NCBI GenBank assembly: GCA_964436865.1
Contig: CAYTFK010000102.1
Coordinates: 1 to 19,679, forward strand
From: JAXGPP01 sp964436865
GTDB lineage: Bacteria; Planctomycetota; Planctomycetia; Pirellulales; Thermoguttaceae
Direction of reading: 5' to 3'
Length of the DNA stretch: 19,679 bases
The translations under genes were made by a program, and so were the position numbers. The notes under the pieces were generated by a model, which saw nothing but the letters and a program-made list of their open reading frames with translations, made no database searches and was not told the DNA's origin. Shown piece by piece: positions 1-7,843 of this stretch (its first letter is position 1; each line of letters begins with the position of its first letter).

Positions 1-1
1 G

Positions 2-1201
2 CTGCAAATGCTCGTCACTACGCTCGACTGGTCCGACTATGTGGGACGAATCGCCATCGGGCGAATCGACTCCGGCCGCCTGACGGCCGGACAGGCTGTT
101 GCCCTGATGCAGGCCGATGGCGTGGTGACGCCGGGTAAGGCGGTTTCGGTCTACCTCTTCGATAAGCTCGGCCGCACCGAAGTGGAAGAGGCCACGGCGG
201 GCGACATCGCCGCGGTCGTGGGTCTCGATACCGTATCGATCGGCGATACAATCAGCGATCCGCTCAAGCCACGAGCCCTCCCCCGGCTGTCGGTAGACGA
301 GCCGACGCTGCAGATGGTGTTTACCATCAACACCTCACCGCTGGCCGGACGCGAGGGTCGATTCCTGACCACGCGGCATCTTCGCGGGCGGTTGTACAAG
401 GAACTGGAAAAAAACGTCGCCCTCCGTGTCGAACCGATGGAGGGAACCGACTCATTTGTCGTCTCCGGCCGTGGCCTGCTTCACCTCTCGGTGCTCATCG
501 AGACGATGCGCCGCGAAGGTTACGAACTCTCGATCGGCAAACCCCATGTGATCCTCCACGAGCGAAACGGGGTGCTCGAAGAGCCTTTCGAAACGCTGGT
601 GGTCGAAGTGCCGCCCGACAAACTTGGCCCGGTGATGGAACTCGTGGGCGCGCGTCGCGGACGTCTATTGGAGATGACCAGCCACGACAGCTACACCTAT
701 GCCGTGTTCTCCGTGCCGGCGCGCGGCCTGATCGGCCTGCGGACGAGGCTGCTCAACATGACGCAGGGCACGGCGATCATGCACCACCGCTTCGAGGCCT
801 ATCGGCCCATGGAAGGCGACGTCCCGGGCCGGGGCAACGGCGTGCTGGTTTCGATGGTCGCCGGGCGGGCCGTGGCCTATGGCCTCGACAGCCTTCAGGA
901 ACGTTCCGAGTTGTTCGTGGCTCCGGGCGACGAGGTGTACGAGGGAATGATCGTCGGCGAAAACAGCCGCACCGGCGACATGTCGGTCAATCCCACGCGG
1001 GAAAAGAAGCTCACCAACATCCGGGCGGCCCATGCCGACCGGAACATCCTGCTGCGACCGCCGCGCGTCATGTCGCTTGAGGCTGCCCTGGAGTACATTG
1101 AGGAAGATGAATTGGTGGAGGTTACTCCCGGCATCATCCGCTTGCGCAAGATCGTGCTGAGCGAGATCCAGCGAAAGAAGCTTGCCCGCGCCGCCCGCTA
1201 G
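2..1201 (+). CDS. typA: Translational GTPase TypA/BipA, C-terminal part (5' end outside window)
   Basis: TypA/BipA is a ribosome-binding GTPase of the EF-G/LepA family that acts in ribosome assembly and stress adaptation. The reading frame is open to the window edge; the codons before the first ATG at 8 encode Leu-Gln, giving LQMLVTTLDWSDYVGRIAIG, an internal family segment and not an N-terminus. About 399 of the usual ~600 residues are present. Missing is the N-terminal GTPase domain (G1-G5). Present in order are the beta-barrel domain II, the EF-G-like domain (VDEPTLQMVFTINTSPLAG, then VSGRGLLHLSVLIETMRREG), the EF-G C-terminal fold (PARGLIGLRTRLL) and the BipA-specific C-terminal domain (KKLTNIRAA, DDELVEVTP-like DELVEVTPGIIRLRK). 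It ends naturally in TAG at 1199-1201. No convincing hairpin terminator follows, only a T6 run at about 1219. Truncation is by the window, not a mutation. Confidence 0.97.
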   Translation: MQMLVTTLDWSDYVGRIAIGRIDSGRLTAGQAVALMQADGVVTPGKAVSVYLFDKLGRTEVEEATAGDIAAVVGLDTVSIGDTISDPLKPRALPRLSVDEPTLQMVFTINTSPLAGREGRFLTTRHLRGRLYKELEKNVALRVEPMEGTDSFVVSGRGLLHLSVLIETMRREGYELSIGKPHVILHERNGVLEEPFETLVVEVPPDKLGPVMELVGARRGRLLEMTSHDSYTYAVFSVPARGLIGLRTRLLNMTQGTAIMHHRFEAYRPMEGDVPGRGNGVLVSMVAGRAVAYGLDSLQERSELFVAPGDEVYEGMIVGENSRTGDMSVNPTREKKLTNIRAAHADRNILLRPPRVMSLEAALEYIEEDELVEVTPGIIRLRKIVLSEIQRKKLARAAR

Positions 1202-1290
1202 CCGGTGTTGCTGCTCGTTTTTTCCTCGTTCCCATGCTCGCCCCCGCGCATTCGGCGGTAGTGAGGCATGCTCAAAAGACTTGGTGCATT

Positions 1291-2019
1291 GTGGCCACAG
1301 TCGTCTCTTGCGCCCACTGCCACCGTTTGCAGGTCGTACTGGCCGAAGCCGGCGCAGACGTGGTGTGCAAGCACTGTGGCAGGGCACTCCAGGCGACCGA
1401 AGGGGAACCCCAACCGGCACGGGCCATCGTTGGACCGCGACGGGCGCAGCCTCCGGCCAGACCCGCACGTCCGGAGTCGGCCGCCGTGGTCGGCCCCCCT
1501 CCACCCGAAGGCTACGCGCCGGTGCCGGTTCCGACAGTGATCGTCGGGGAGCATGTGCCGGAGCGAGCCGGGGTCAAACGCCTGCTGCCGCTGTTGTTCG
1601 CTGCCATCGCGGGCGGAATCGTGGTCGCCATGGCCCCAGACCCGGCGAAGTGGCAGGAGGCGTCGCTCCTGGTCGCACTAACGCTGATTCTGGGAGTGGC
1701 CGGCGTCCTCTTTGGGCAGAGGCATTTGCTCAGCCCGGTTGCAGCCTGCTTTCGCGCGGGCGTGCTCGCTTTGGTAACGTTTGAGACGGCGTTCGTCCTC
1801 GTGACAGTGCTCGACCGCGCCCGCGGACACGAGATCCTGATGTCGACGCTATGTCATCTCCCTGGATCGGCATGTCTCGGATTGCTCGCGGCGTTTGGAG
1901 CGGGCTACACACTCCTGGTCATTCGGGTCGGGCCGCGGTTGCGCCGCCGTCGAGAAGCTGCTGCAAGAGTTGCGGATTCAGCTCAGTCAGCGACCGCACC
2001 ACCAGATCGGCAGAGCTGA
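1291..2019 (+). CDS. Zinc-ribbon, proline-rich linker, multi-pass membrane protein of unknown function
   Basis: I do not recognise a named family. With a GTG start at 1291 the protein is 242 residues and begins almost directly with a CxxC-x15-CxxC zinc ribbon (Cys 7, 10, 26, 29). A Pro/Ala/Arg-rich linker (about 40-85) follows, then about four hydrophobic segments (97-114, 124-141, 150-173, 188-211) and a basic tail. The frame is open upstream to an ATG at 1234 and a GTG at 1261; I prefer 1291 because the ribbon normally sits at the extreme N-terminus, but no candidate has a good ribosome binding site. A cytoplasmic ribbon on a flexible linker to a small membrane domain is an architecture I associate with uncharacterised planctomycete proteins. 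The last 101 bases overlap the convergent HAD gene tail to tail. Coding status is supported by the clear ribbon and membrane pattern; function is unknown. Confidence 0.7.
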   Translation: MATVVSCAHCHRLQVVLAEAGADVVCKHCGRALQATEGEPQPARAIVGPRRAQPPARPARPESAAVVGPPPPEGYAPVPVPTVIVGEHVPERAGVKRLLPLLFAAIAGGIVVAMAPDPAKWQEASLLVALTLILGVAGVLFGQRHLLSPVAACFRAGVLALVTFETAFVLVTVLDRARGHEILMSTLCHLPGSACLGLLAAFGAGYTLLVIRVGPRLRRRREAAARVADSAQSATAPPDRQS

Positions 2020-2599
2020 GGTCTTCCGGCCGGCGACCGGTGCTCGCCAGTCCCACTGCCTTCATTTGGCCCGCATGGGCCGCCTCAATGCCCGCGGGGG
2101 CGTCCTCGATCACCACGCACCGCGATGGAGGGATTCCCAGACGAGCCGCAGCAATGAGAAATACTTGCGGATCGGGTTTGCCGCGTTTGACGTCGTCGCC
2201 GGTGACCACGGCACCGAACGTCGCGCGCCTGTCGAGGCGATCGAGAACCAGGTGGATGTTCTCGGCCGGTCCCGACGAGCCCACGGCCAGCGCGAATCCC
2301 GTCCGGGTGAGCGCGTCGAGCAATCTGTGAACGCCTGGCATGGCCGGGATCTCATGAGCCAGAATCTGGCGGAACGCCGCTTCCTTTCGTTCACTCAAAG
2401 CAGGGAAGTCGTCTTGCTGGTAGCGATCGCCCCACCAGATGCCGATGCACTCGCGGCTGGTGCGACCGAATTGCTCGGCAAACTGCTGCTGACTGATGGT
2501 CAAACCCTCCTCGCGAGCGAGGACTTGCCAGCTTTGGAAGTGGGCCTGATAGCTGTCGATCAGCACCCCATCCATGTCGAAGATCACACCCTTATCCAT
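1919..2599 (-). CDS. HAD-superfamily phosphatase, beta-phosphoglucomutase-like
   Basis: A 226-residue haloacid dehalogenase-type hydrolase or phosphomutase. Motif I is FDMDGVLIDS, with the nucleophile Asp8 and acid/base Asp10. A helical cap (about 16-85) follows; motif II is VGSSG (Ser108/109), motif III is the lysine of KRGKPDP (Lys141), and motif IV is VIEDAPAGIEAA (Glu165/Asp166). This is the full motif set of the beta-PGM/CbbY/Gph subgroup, so it probably acts on a small phosphorylated sugar or glycolate-type substrate in the cytoplasm; the substrate cannot be told from sequence. The frame is open 26 codons further upstream, but the ATG at 2599 is right: it lies two residues before the conserved strand, has GAGGTG about 7 bases upstream, and overlaps the stop of the 1361-codon gene as TGATG. 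That implies translational coupling. Its 3' end overlaps the convergent zinc-ribbon gene by 101 bases. Confidence 0.92.
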   Translation of the reverse strand: MDKGVIFDMDGVLIDSYQAHFQSWQVLAREEGLTISQQQFAEQFGRTSRECIGIWWGDRYQQDDFPALSERKEAAFRQILAHEIPAMPGVHRLLDALTRTGFALAVGSSGPAENIHLVLDRLDRRATFGAVVTGDDVKRGKPDPQVFLIAAARLGIPPSRCVVIEDAPAGIEAAHAGQMKAVGLASTGRRPEDLSSADLVVRSLTELNPQLLQQLLDGGATAARPE

Positions 2600-5500
2600 C
2601 AGTTCACCTCTGTCAGGCCGCCCGTGTTGGGTACATCGTACTCGCCCAGTTCGGCCACCAGATCGCGGTAGGTCCACAGGTCGAGCACGCTAAGCGTCTG
2701 CACCGCACGAAGCACAAGCAATTGGCGGCTCCAGGTAGCGGGATCACGGGCAATCTCATGGAGCACGCGCCGCGCTTCGTCCCATGGCGAACGCGCCGCG
2801 GCCGACCCCAGCCGCTTGACGGCCTCCAGCAGCGGACCGCGCCGGTACGCCACCAATCGGCGGAACCGCCCCCAGTGTTCCGGTTCAAGCCGGACGGCGT
2901 GAGGCTGCTCCAATGCCTGGTTGATGCAAACAGCGTTCCACCACCGGCACAACAAATCCGTCGGCCGGCAGAGTGAAGCTTTCGGAAACAATCGGGCGGG
3001 CGAGCAAGCCTCGCGCATGGCCTCTTCAACGATCGCCAGCGCCTCGAGGTCGCCGCGGATGCCGCGGTAGTCGATGAGCCAGGCAATCGTCGTTGCGCGG
3101 GCTGCCTCTCCCGGCACCGCGTTCAATCCAAGCCGTTCTCGCCAGCAGCGGAAATCGGCAATCTGCCGGCGGCGCGTGGCCGCCAGCTCGCGGAATTCGC
3201 GAACCACGCCCGCTTGGGCTCCGGCAGCGGCAAGGTCTTCTTCGATGGCTGCCACCAGCCCATGAGATGTGCCGTCAGGATGGCTGGAAATCGGACAACC
3301 CAGGTACTCCGGATCGATCTCGGCCCGCATTCGCAGACATTCCAGCACGAGCGGCTTTCGCATCCGGTGCACCTTGCGGACCGCGACCTCGAAAGGATCG
3401 GGATCTTCGAGGGCGGAAACGTCGCCGATGTGAGGATGGAGCACGTCGCGGACGAACCCGGCCAGCAGACCGATAATCCGTGCCAGGGCGATTGCCGACC
3501 AGACGACAAGCTTCAGTGGCAGAAGCAGCACCCGGCCGCCCCACAGGTGCCGGCTGTAAAAAGCCAGGAAATTGAACACGCGGCGGTCGGCATCCCAACG
3601 GTAGAACGGATAGGTGCGAAAGACACGGCGGATGTTGTCGACGCGGTCGCGCCGCATCAAGTCGGCAAGCAGGTCGCCGAACCGCTGTCGGGTTTCGCGG
3701 TCCAGGTCGGGATCGGCCGAAAGAAAGTGAATCGCGGTGAATTCGTTCCCTTGAAAACCGCGAAGCTCGTTCGGGTCGGCAGAGTCCCACCGCACAGGCA
3801 TGGCCTCAAACCGCGCACGAAACTCAGTGGGCCAATTCAGCTCGCGCGGTGGGCGCTGCATCCGCCGGCTGAGCCAGGCGGCATAGCGGCGCACTTCTTC
3901 ATCACTCGCTGTGGCAGCACGGGCAATGGGGATGGCATAAGCGTTGTAGTTCACTACCAGCTTCGCCGTCTGGTGGGCCAGACTGCGGGAAATGAAGCGG
4001 AACCACAGGTAGGGGCCGCGGAGTGAGAGCCTCGCCCCCGCCAGGTCAAGCCGTCGCAGTCGAGCCTGGCGGCGCCGGTCGTACGGCAATCGCGTGGCGC
4101 GGAGCGATACCAGCGCGAGATTACCGAGCAACTGGTTGGATAGCCGAGTGTCGGTGTGGTGAAACGGTGCCCCGTCGAGGTAGTCCTTCCACAGGCGATC
4201 GACCGCCTCGCAGGCCGACTGGAACGCTTCGGTATCGGCGCCGAGCCAGGCGGCCTCAGCCGCCAGCACCCGGTGTTCGAGAATGGCGTGGTGGCGGCGG
4301 GCGAGCCGCTTCTTGAGGACTTTGGTCGCGCCGAGGAACTGGGCTTCAGCCACGCGCCCGTAGAAATCACTCGCTTCGCCCGCGATCCGTCGGAACCAAT
4401 GTCCCACAAGCAGCGGCAAGAGGCAGAGCACGCCCAGCACAATGAGCGGCGTGCCGAGCAACCGCTGCACACCTTCGGACATCCAGGTGGGAACCAGCAG
4501 CAGAGGTTCGAGCAGGTAGGACACGAGCAGAAATGCCATTCCCAGCAGCACCAGCCGCCGCGCCGGCCGCTCCGTGCTCTTGACCATGTACTCACCGATC
4601 GAGTCGACCAGTTGCGGCGCGGTGACGGTGCCATAAAGATCGGCCAACCAGTACACCCGGTCCAATGCCCGGTCGAGCAGCATGCCGATGCGATTGGCAA
4701 CCAGGGCGGTCGTCTCGTAGGGGTCGGCCAGCCGCGATGCCGTCACGAGATCGCGGACCACGGGCAGTCGCCGCACACCAAGCACATCGAAGGCCTGGCA
4801 CCAGCGGGCAACGCTGGTGGCAACGTGGCGCCCGATGCGGTCGGAGATCATGGCGGGAGTGGCGGCCAGAAGGCGGGCGATCACTTGTTCCAGCGGAAGC
4901 ACGCGACTCGCCTCGTCGGAACTGCCGCAGGGTGGCTCCCACGAATCCGTCTGCGGCCGCGAAAGCATCGCCTCCAGGTCGCCGATGCGGCGGGCGACGA
5001 GTTGCTGGCGATCGTCGAACGGAAGCTCCTGCAACAACTCGCCGGCACGATAGTGAAAACGCTCCCGAAGCAACGCCAGCCGCGATTGGTGAATCGGCTC
5101 TTCGAGGGCCACCGCGGCTCGTTCGAAGAGCACCAGATTGAAGTTCAACAGCGGCGCCATCTGCCGCACCAACCGGTCCGACGCGCGGATGGTGAACGCT
5201 ACCAGCCGCCCCATCCGCAGCACCGGCCGCGCGATCCGCAGCCACCGGGCCATCTGCGGCAACCGCAAATAGCGCAGGAATCGCAACCCGACCAGCCACT
5301 CGGTTTCGGCGGCCAGCGCAAAACGGTGCATCGAATAGGCCGCAAATCCCCAGGGCAGGGCCGGCACCAGTCCGGTGAGCCAGTTGCGGCGAAAATACAG
5401 CCACTTGCGGCGGGCGAGTGAGAACCGAAGGGTGAACTCGGAGAGGAACACGGCGCAGATCGCCAGATCAATTCCGGCGAGCACGGGTTCGATCGTGCTG

Positions 5501-6684
5501 TGCCCGGGCGGCAACTCCATAACACCGTGTATCGAAGCTTCGTAGCGCAACAGCGGCCCCTCGGCGGCCAGCAGGACCATGAAGGCGATGAGCAGTATGA
5601 GCATCAACCGCTCCAGTGCCGCCACGAACCAGCGTCCGAAGAGCCGCTCCATCCGCAACCCCAGTCGCCGTTCTTGAAGCTCGCCTGCCACGATCCCGCG
5701 GCGGCGGCGCAAACCGGTGGCGATGCGGCGCATCTCGGGCGTCTTGTCCTGGCGGGCGGCCTCCAGGCAGTCATCGAGGTCACGCTCGATTGTCTGGAGC
5801 GTGCGCACGGCTTCGGGCAAATCGGAATCCTCAAGGAACGTCAATGCTTCACCAGCGGTGTCCTGAAGATCATCCGCCGCCGCTCTAATCGCCGCGCAGC
5901 GGGCCTCGGCGGGTCGACCGGCAATCATCTCTTGCCACGCAGCGACTGCTCGTTGCCGCTCGGCAAGAACCGCGCCCGGGGCGTCGGCGATTCCCTCGAC
6001 CGACACCGTTGGCGTCACGCGCATCAACAGCCGGCTGGCCGCTTGCCAACGTTGAAGCCACCCCGAAGGATCAATCGGAGCGGGCTGGCGGAGCAGCGAT
6101 TGCACCTGTCGCGCCAGTGCCGAATGCCGCAGCCGCTGCGCGGCGGCCCGCAATCGGGGAGCTGATTCGCCCAACCGCGTCCAAGTCCCCTTCCAGCCGT
6201 CCAGTTCGCGCTCGATCGCTTCCTCTTCCAGTAGGATACGCCCCAGGAAGTCGACGCCCTGGCTCCCTTCCAGCACCGCCACCTGCGTGCCGAGCCAATA
6301 CAAATCATCGCGAAAGCATTCGACCAGGAATGCGCGGGTGGCCGGCGCCGACTCGCGGTCGTCGAGCAAGCTGGCCAGGTACTGGTCGTCGGCCTCGATC
6401 TGTTCGGTTATCCGGCGAGCGAGAGCCTCGTTCCCCCCCAACGCCAGCGACTGGGCCAGACGCTGCTGGACAAGATTCTCCAGCGGTGCCAGACGGGCGA
6501 GCAGTTGCCGGCGATGTTCGGCTAAGGGATCGAGTCGGTCCCAACGGCGGCGAAGCAATACCCCCTGCCGCGCCACCTCCAGGCACCGGCAGCAATCCGC
6601 CGGAGCGGCCGCAAGTATAGCCTCGGCCGAATCGCACCAGGAGCGAGTTTCATCGCCGAGGGAAGATTCCGCCGTAATTGCCAT
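2599..6684 (-). CDS. Very large membrane protein with a voltage-sensor-like four-helix module; function unknown
   Basis: A 1361-residue protein I cannot assign to a characterised family. Residues 1-345 are soluble, helical and Arg/Glu-rich. Residues 355-498 resemble an ion-channel voltage-sensor domain: S1-like helix (355-375), S2-like helix with the FLSEFTLR pattern (Phe413, Glu416, Arg420), a short S3-like segment (434-450), then an S4-like helix with arginines mostly every third residue (468, 471, 474, 480, 483, 486, then 490, 493). The S3 aspartate of the charge-transfer centre appears replaced (NWLTGL). No pore loop or selectivity-filter motif follows. Residues 510-700 are soluble; two further hydrophobic helices lie at about 710-731 and 745-762; another hydrophobic stretch is at 1051-1078; the rest is soluble. 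No signal peptide. It starts at ATG 6684 without a strong ribosome binding site but with a good upstream promoter. The HAD gene is coupled to its 3' end. Function is unknown; membrane sensor or scaffold is inference. Confidence 0.88.
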   Translation of the reverse strand: MAITAESSLGDETRSWCDSAEAILAAAPADCCRCLEVARQGVLLRRRWDRLDPLAEHRRQLLARLAPLENLVQQRLAQSLALGGNEALARRITEQIEADDQYLASLLDDRESAPATRAFLVECFRDDLYWLGTQVAVLEGSQGVDFLGRILLEEEAIERELDGWKGTWTRLGESAPRLRAAAQRLRHSALARQVQSLLRQPAPIDPSGWLQRWQAASRLLMRVTPTVSVEGIADAPGAVLAERQRAVAAWQEMIAGRPAEARCAAIRAAADDLQDTAGEALTFLEDSDLPEAVRTLQTIERDLDDCLEAARQDKTPEMRRIATGLRRRRGIVAGELQERRLGLRMERLFGRWFVAALERLMLILLIAFMVLLAAEGPLLRYEASIHGVMELPPGHSTIEPVLAGIDLAICAVFLSEFTLRFSLARRKWLYFRRNWLTGLVPALPWGFAAYSMHRFALAAETEWLVGLRFLRYLRLPQMARWLRIARPVLRMGRLVAFTIRASDRLVRQMAPLLNFNLVLFERAAVALEEPIHQSRLALLRERFHYRAGELLQELPFDDRQQLVARRIGDLEAMLSRPQTDSWEPPCGSSDEASRVLPLEQVIARLLAATPAMISDRIGRHVATSVARWCQAFDVLGVRRLPVVRDLVTASRLADPYETTALVANRIGMLLDRALDRVYWLADLYGTVTAPQLVDSIGEYMVKSTERPARRLVLLGMAFLLVSYLLEPLLLVPTWMSEGVQRLLGTPLIVLGVLCLLPLLVGHWFRRIAGEASDFYGRVAEAQFLGATKVLKKRLARRHHAILEHRVLAAEAAWLGADTEAFQSACEAVDRLWKDYLDGAPFHHTDTRLSNQLLGNLALVSLRATRLPYDRRRQARLRRLDLAGARLSLRGPYLWFRFISRSLAHQTAKLVVNYNAYAIPIARAATASDEEVRRYAAWLSRRMQRPPRELNWPTEFRARFEAMPVRWDSADPNELRGFQGNEFTAIHFLSADPDLDRETRQRFGDLLADLMRRDRVDNIRRVFRTYPFYRWDADRRVFNFLAFYSRHLWGGRVLLLPLKLVVWSAIALARIIGLLAGFVRDVLHPHIGDVSALEDPDPFEVAVRKVHRMRKPLVLECLRMRAEIDPEYLGCPISSHPDGTSHGLVAAIEEDLAAAGAQAGVVREFRELAATRRRQIADFRCWRERLGLNAVPGEAARATTIAWLIDYRGIRGDLEALAIVEEAMREACSPARLFPKASLCRPTDLLCRWWNAVCINQALEQPHAVRLEPEHWGRFRRLVAYRRGPLLEAVKRLGSAAARSPWDEARRVLHEIARDPATWSRQLLVLRAVQTLSVLDLWTYRDLVAELGEYDVPNTGGLTEVN

Positions 6685-6722
6685 GGGATCGGCCGCTGCC
6701 CGCGCGGGTGAGTCGTCACAGC

Positions 6723-6751
6723 AATATGCGGAAACGAAGTGCGGCTGTCAA
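6723..6751 (-). promoter_or_regulatory. Candidate sigma70-type promoter for the 1361-codon gene and HAD gene
   Basis: On the minus strand a perfect TTGACA (plus-strand 6746-6751) is followed after 17 bases by CATATT (6723-6728), a 4/6 match to the -10 box. It lies about 39 bases upstream of the ATG at 6684 and just downstream of the peroxiredoxin terminator, so it is well placed to start an independent transcript. Expression from it is inferred. Confidence 0.55.
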
Positions 6752-6777
6752 TGCGGAGATACCGCGGTGCGGTGCGG

Positions 6778-6819
6778 CGAAAAGAAACACGCCTGTGGCA
6801 CAGCCTGGGCGCCACAGGC
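6778..6819 (-). terminator. Rho-independent terminator of the peroxiredoxin gene
   Basis: A perfect 9-base inverted repeat, GCCTGTGGC (6791-6799) and GCCACAGGC (6811-6819), with an 11-base loop. On the minus strand it is followed by a T-rich run, GTGTTTCTTTT. It starts 34 bases past the peroxiredoxin stop, the expected place. Confidence 0.85.
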
Positions 6820-6852
6820 ATGTCTGATTCAAGATACGCCGCAAGCGGCCTG

Positions 6853-7446
6853 TCAGGCGTACTCTTTGGAGAAGAACTCGCGGCTCCCTTTTGGATCGGC
6901 CTTGATCGTGGCCGCACCTTGTTTCCAGTTCGCCGGGCAGACCTCGCCGTTGGCCTCGAAGAACTGCCACGCCTCAACAATGCGGACGACCTCGTCCACA
7001 CTGCGGCCCAGCGGCAAGTCATTGACGACCTGGTGGCGGACGACGCCTTCCTTGTCGATCAGGAACAGGCCGCGGAGGGCTATGCCTGCCGGCAACAGCA
7101 CTCCGTAAGCCTCGGAGATCTTCTTGTCGAGGTCGGCGATCAGCGGATAGCGAATCTGCCCCAGTCCGCCCTGGTTTCGCGGTGTATTGCGCCAGGCAAG
7201 GTGAGTGAAATGGCTGTCGATCGAGCAGCCAAGCAACTGGACGTTGAGCTTTTCAAAGCGATCGACCGCCTCGTCAAAGGCGATAATTTCAGTCGGGCAG
7301 ACGAACGTAAAGTCGAGCGGGTAGAAGAACAAGACAACGTACTTCTTGCCCTGATAGTCGGAAATTGAGATTTCCTTGAAATTTCCATCCGGCATGACAG
7401 CCTGGGCTTTGAAGGCCGGGGCCGGTTTCTGGACAAGCACGCTCAT
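6853..7446 (-). CDS. Typical 2-Cys peroxiredoxin (AhpC/Prx1 family)
   Basis: A 197-residue thiol peroxidase that reduces hydrogen peroxide, alkyl hydroperoxides and probably peroxynitrite in the cytoplasm, recycled by a thioredoxin or AhpF-type partner not present here. The peroxidatic site is DFTFVCPTE (Cys50) and the resolving cysteine lies in GEVCPANW (Cys170), both in the usual places for a dimeric 2-Cys enzyme. The GGLG loop motif (NQGGLGQI) of overoxidation-sensitive peroxiredoxins is present, but the C-terminal tail (FFSKEYA) lacks a clear YF motif, so sensitivity is uncertain. The ATG at 7446 has a strong GAGGAGGA site about 8 bases upstream. The gene is flanked by its own candidate promoter and a good terminator, so it is likely a single-gene transcript. 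No oxyR or perR regulator lies nearby. Confidence 0.97.
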   Translation of the reverse strand: MSVLVQKPAPAFKAQAVMPDGNFKEISISDYQGKKYVVLFFYPLDFTFVCPTEIIAFDEAVDRFEKLNVQLLGCSIDSHFTHLAWRNTPRNQGGLGQIRYPLIADLDKKISEAYGVLLPAGIALRGLFLIDKEGVVRHQVVNDLPLGRSVDEVVRIVEAWQFFEANGEVCPANWKQGAATIKADPKGSREFFSKEYA

Positions 7447-7538
7447 CGGAGAGTCCTCCTCGGTTTACGGGTCATATCGTCGTGTATTCCCAAAATGCTG
7501 GTTGTCAGTGGCTGATTTCGTGCCGCGGCCAACCTCGC

Positions 7539-7569
7539 ATTATTAATACAACCTTCCCTACGACGTCAA
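7539..7569 (-). promoter_or_regulatory. Candidate promoter of the peroxiredoxin gene
   Basis: Minus-strand TTGACG (plus 7564-7569) lies upstream of an AT-rich block TATTAATAAT, unusual in this GC-rich window. The best -10 match is AATAAT (7539-7544) at 19 bases, with TATTAA at 15 bases as an alternative. It would give a 5' leader of roughly 85-90 bases before the ATG at 7446. Confidence 0.4.
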
Positions 7570-7764
7570 TGAGGGGGACTTAAACCGCCCAAACGAGCCA
7601 AGCGGATGGAGCACGGATCAGGGTTTTCCACGCTCATCGGCCCGGGGCGGTCGGAGCGACACTTTGGCCAGTTGCTCCGCAAACCCTCGGACGATTCGTT
7701 GATACGAGGGGAGCGAGGCTGATCTGGCCGGCCAGGTCACAACCCATCCAGGGAGCAAAACGAG
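7570..7764. other. Intergenic stretch between peroxiredoxin promoter and lipoprotein terminator
   Basis: With the flanking promoter and terminator this makes about 400 bases without a gene (7447-7843). I see no conserved protein, RNA gene or repeat in the 195 bases between them. A frame running down to 7618 exists only as a read-through of the assembly gap in the wrong phase. Confidence 0.6.
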
Positions 7765-7799
7765 CAGGGGAAGCGGAGCCGCAGGCTCCGCTTCCCCTG
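7765..7799 (-). terminator. Strong hairpin, likely terminator of the lipoprotein gene
   Basis: A perfect 16-base inverted repeat (7765-7780 and 7784-7799) with a 3-base loop. On the minus strand it is followed by CTCGTTTTGCTCC, a short T tract. It lies 45 bases past the lipoprotein stop at 7844. The stem is very stable; the T run is only four bases, so it may act mainly as an RNA 3'-end stabiliser. Confidence 0.65.
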
Positions 7800-7843
7800 G
7801 TGTGTATCGAGGCACGTCTGGCTGGTGTTCGTAACCGGCAGGT

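Noticed and set aside
1182..1784. Alternative 200-codon frame overlapping the end of typA and the zinc-ribbon gene
   Set aside because: Arg/Gly/Pro-rich with no motif, in a different frame from the zinc ribbon and membrane helices.
4156..5421. 421-codon open frame antisense to the giant membrane protein
   Set aside because: Composition is Gln/His/Arg/Pro-rich with no domain, typical of a shadow frame in GC-rich DNA; the opposite strand has coherent membrane helices.
7618..7843. C-terminal extension of the lipoprotein read through the gap
   Set aside because: The 100-N run is not a multiple of three, so the phase after it is arbitrary; the correct phase stops at 7844.
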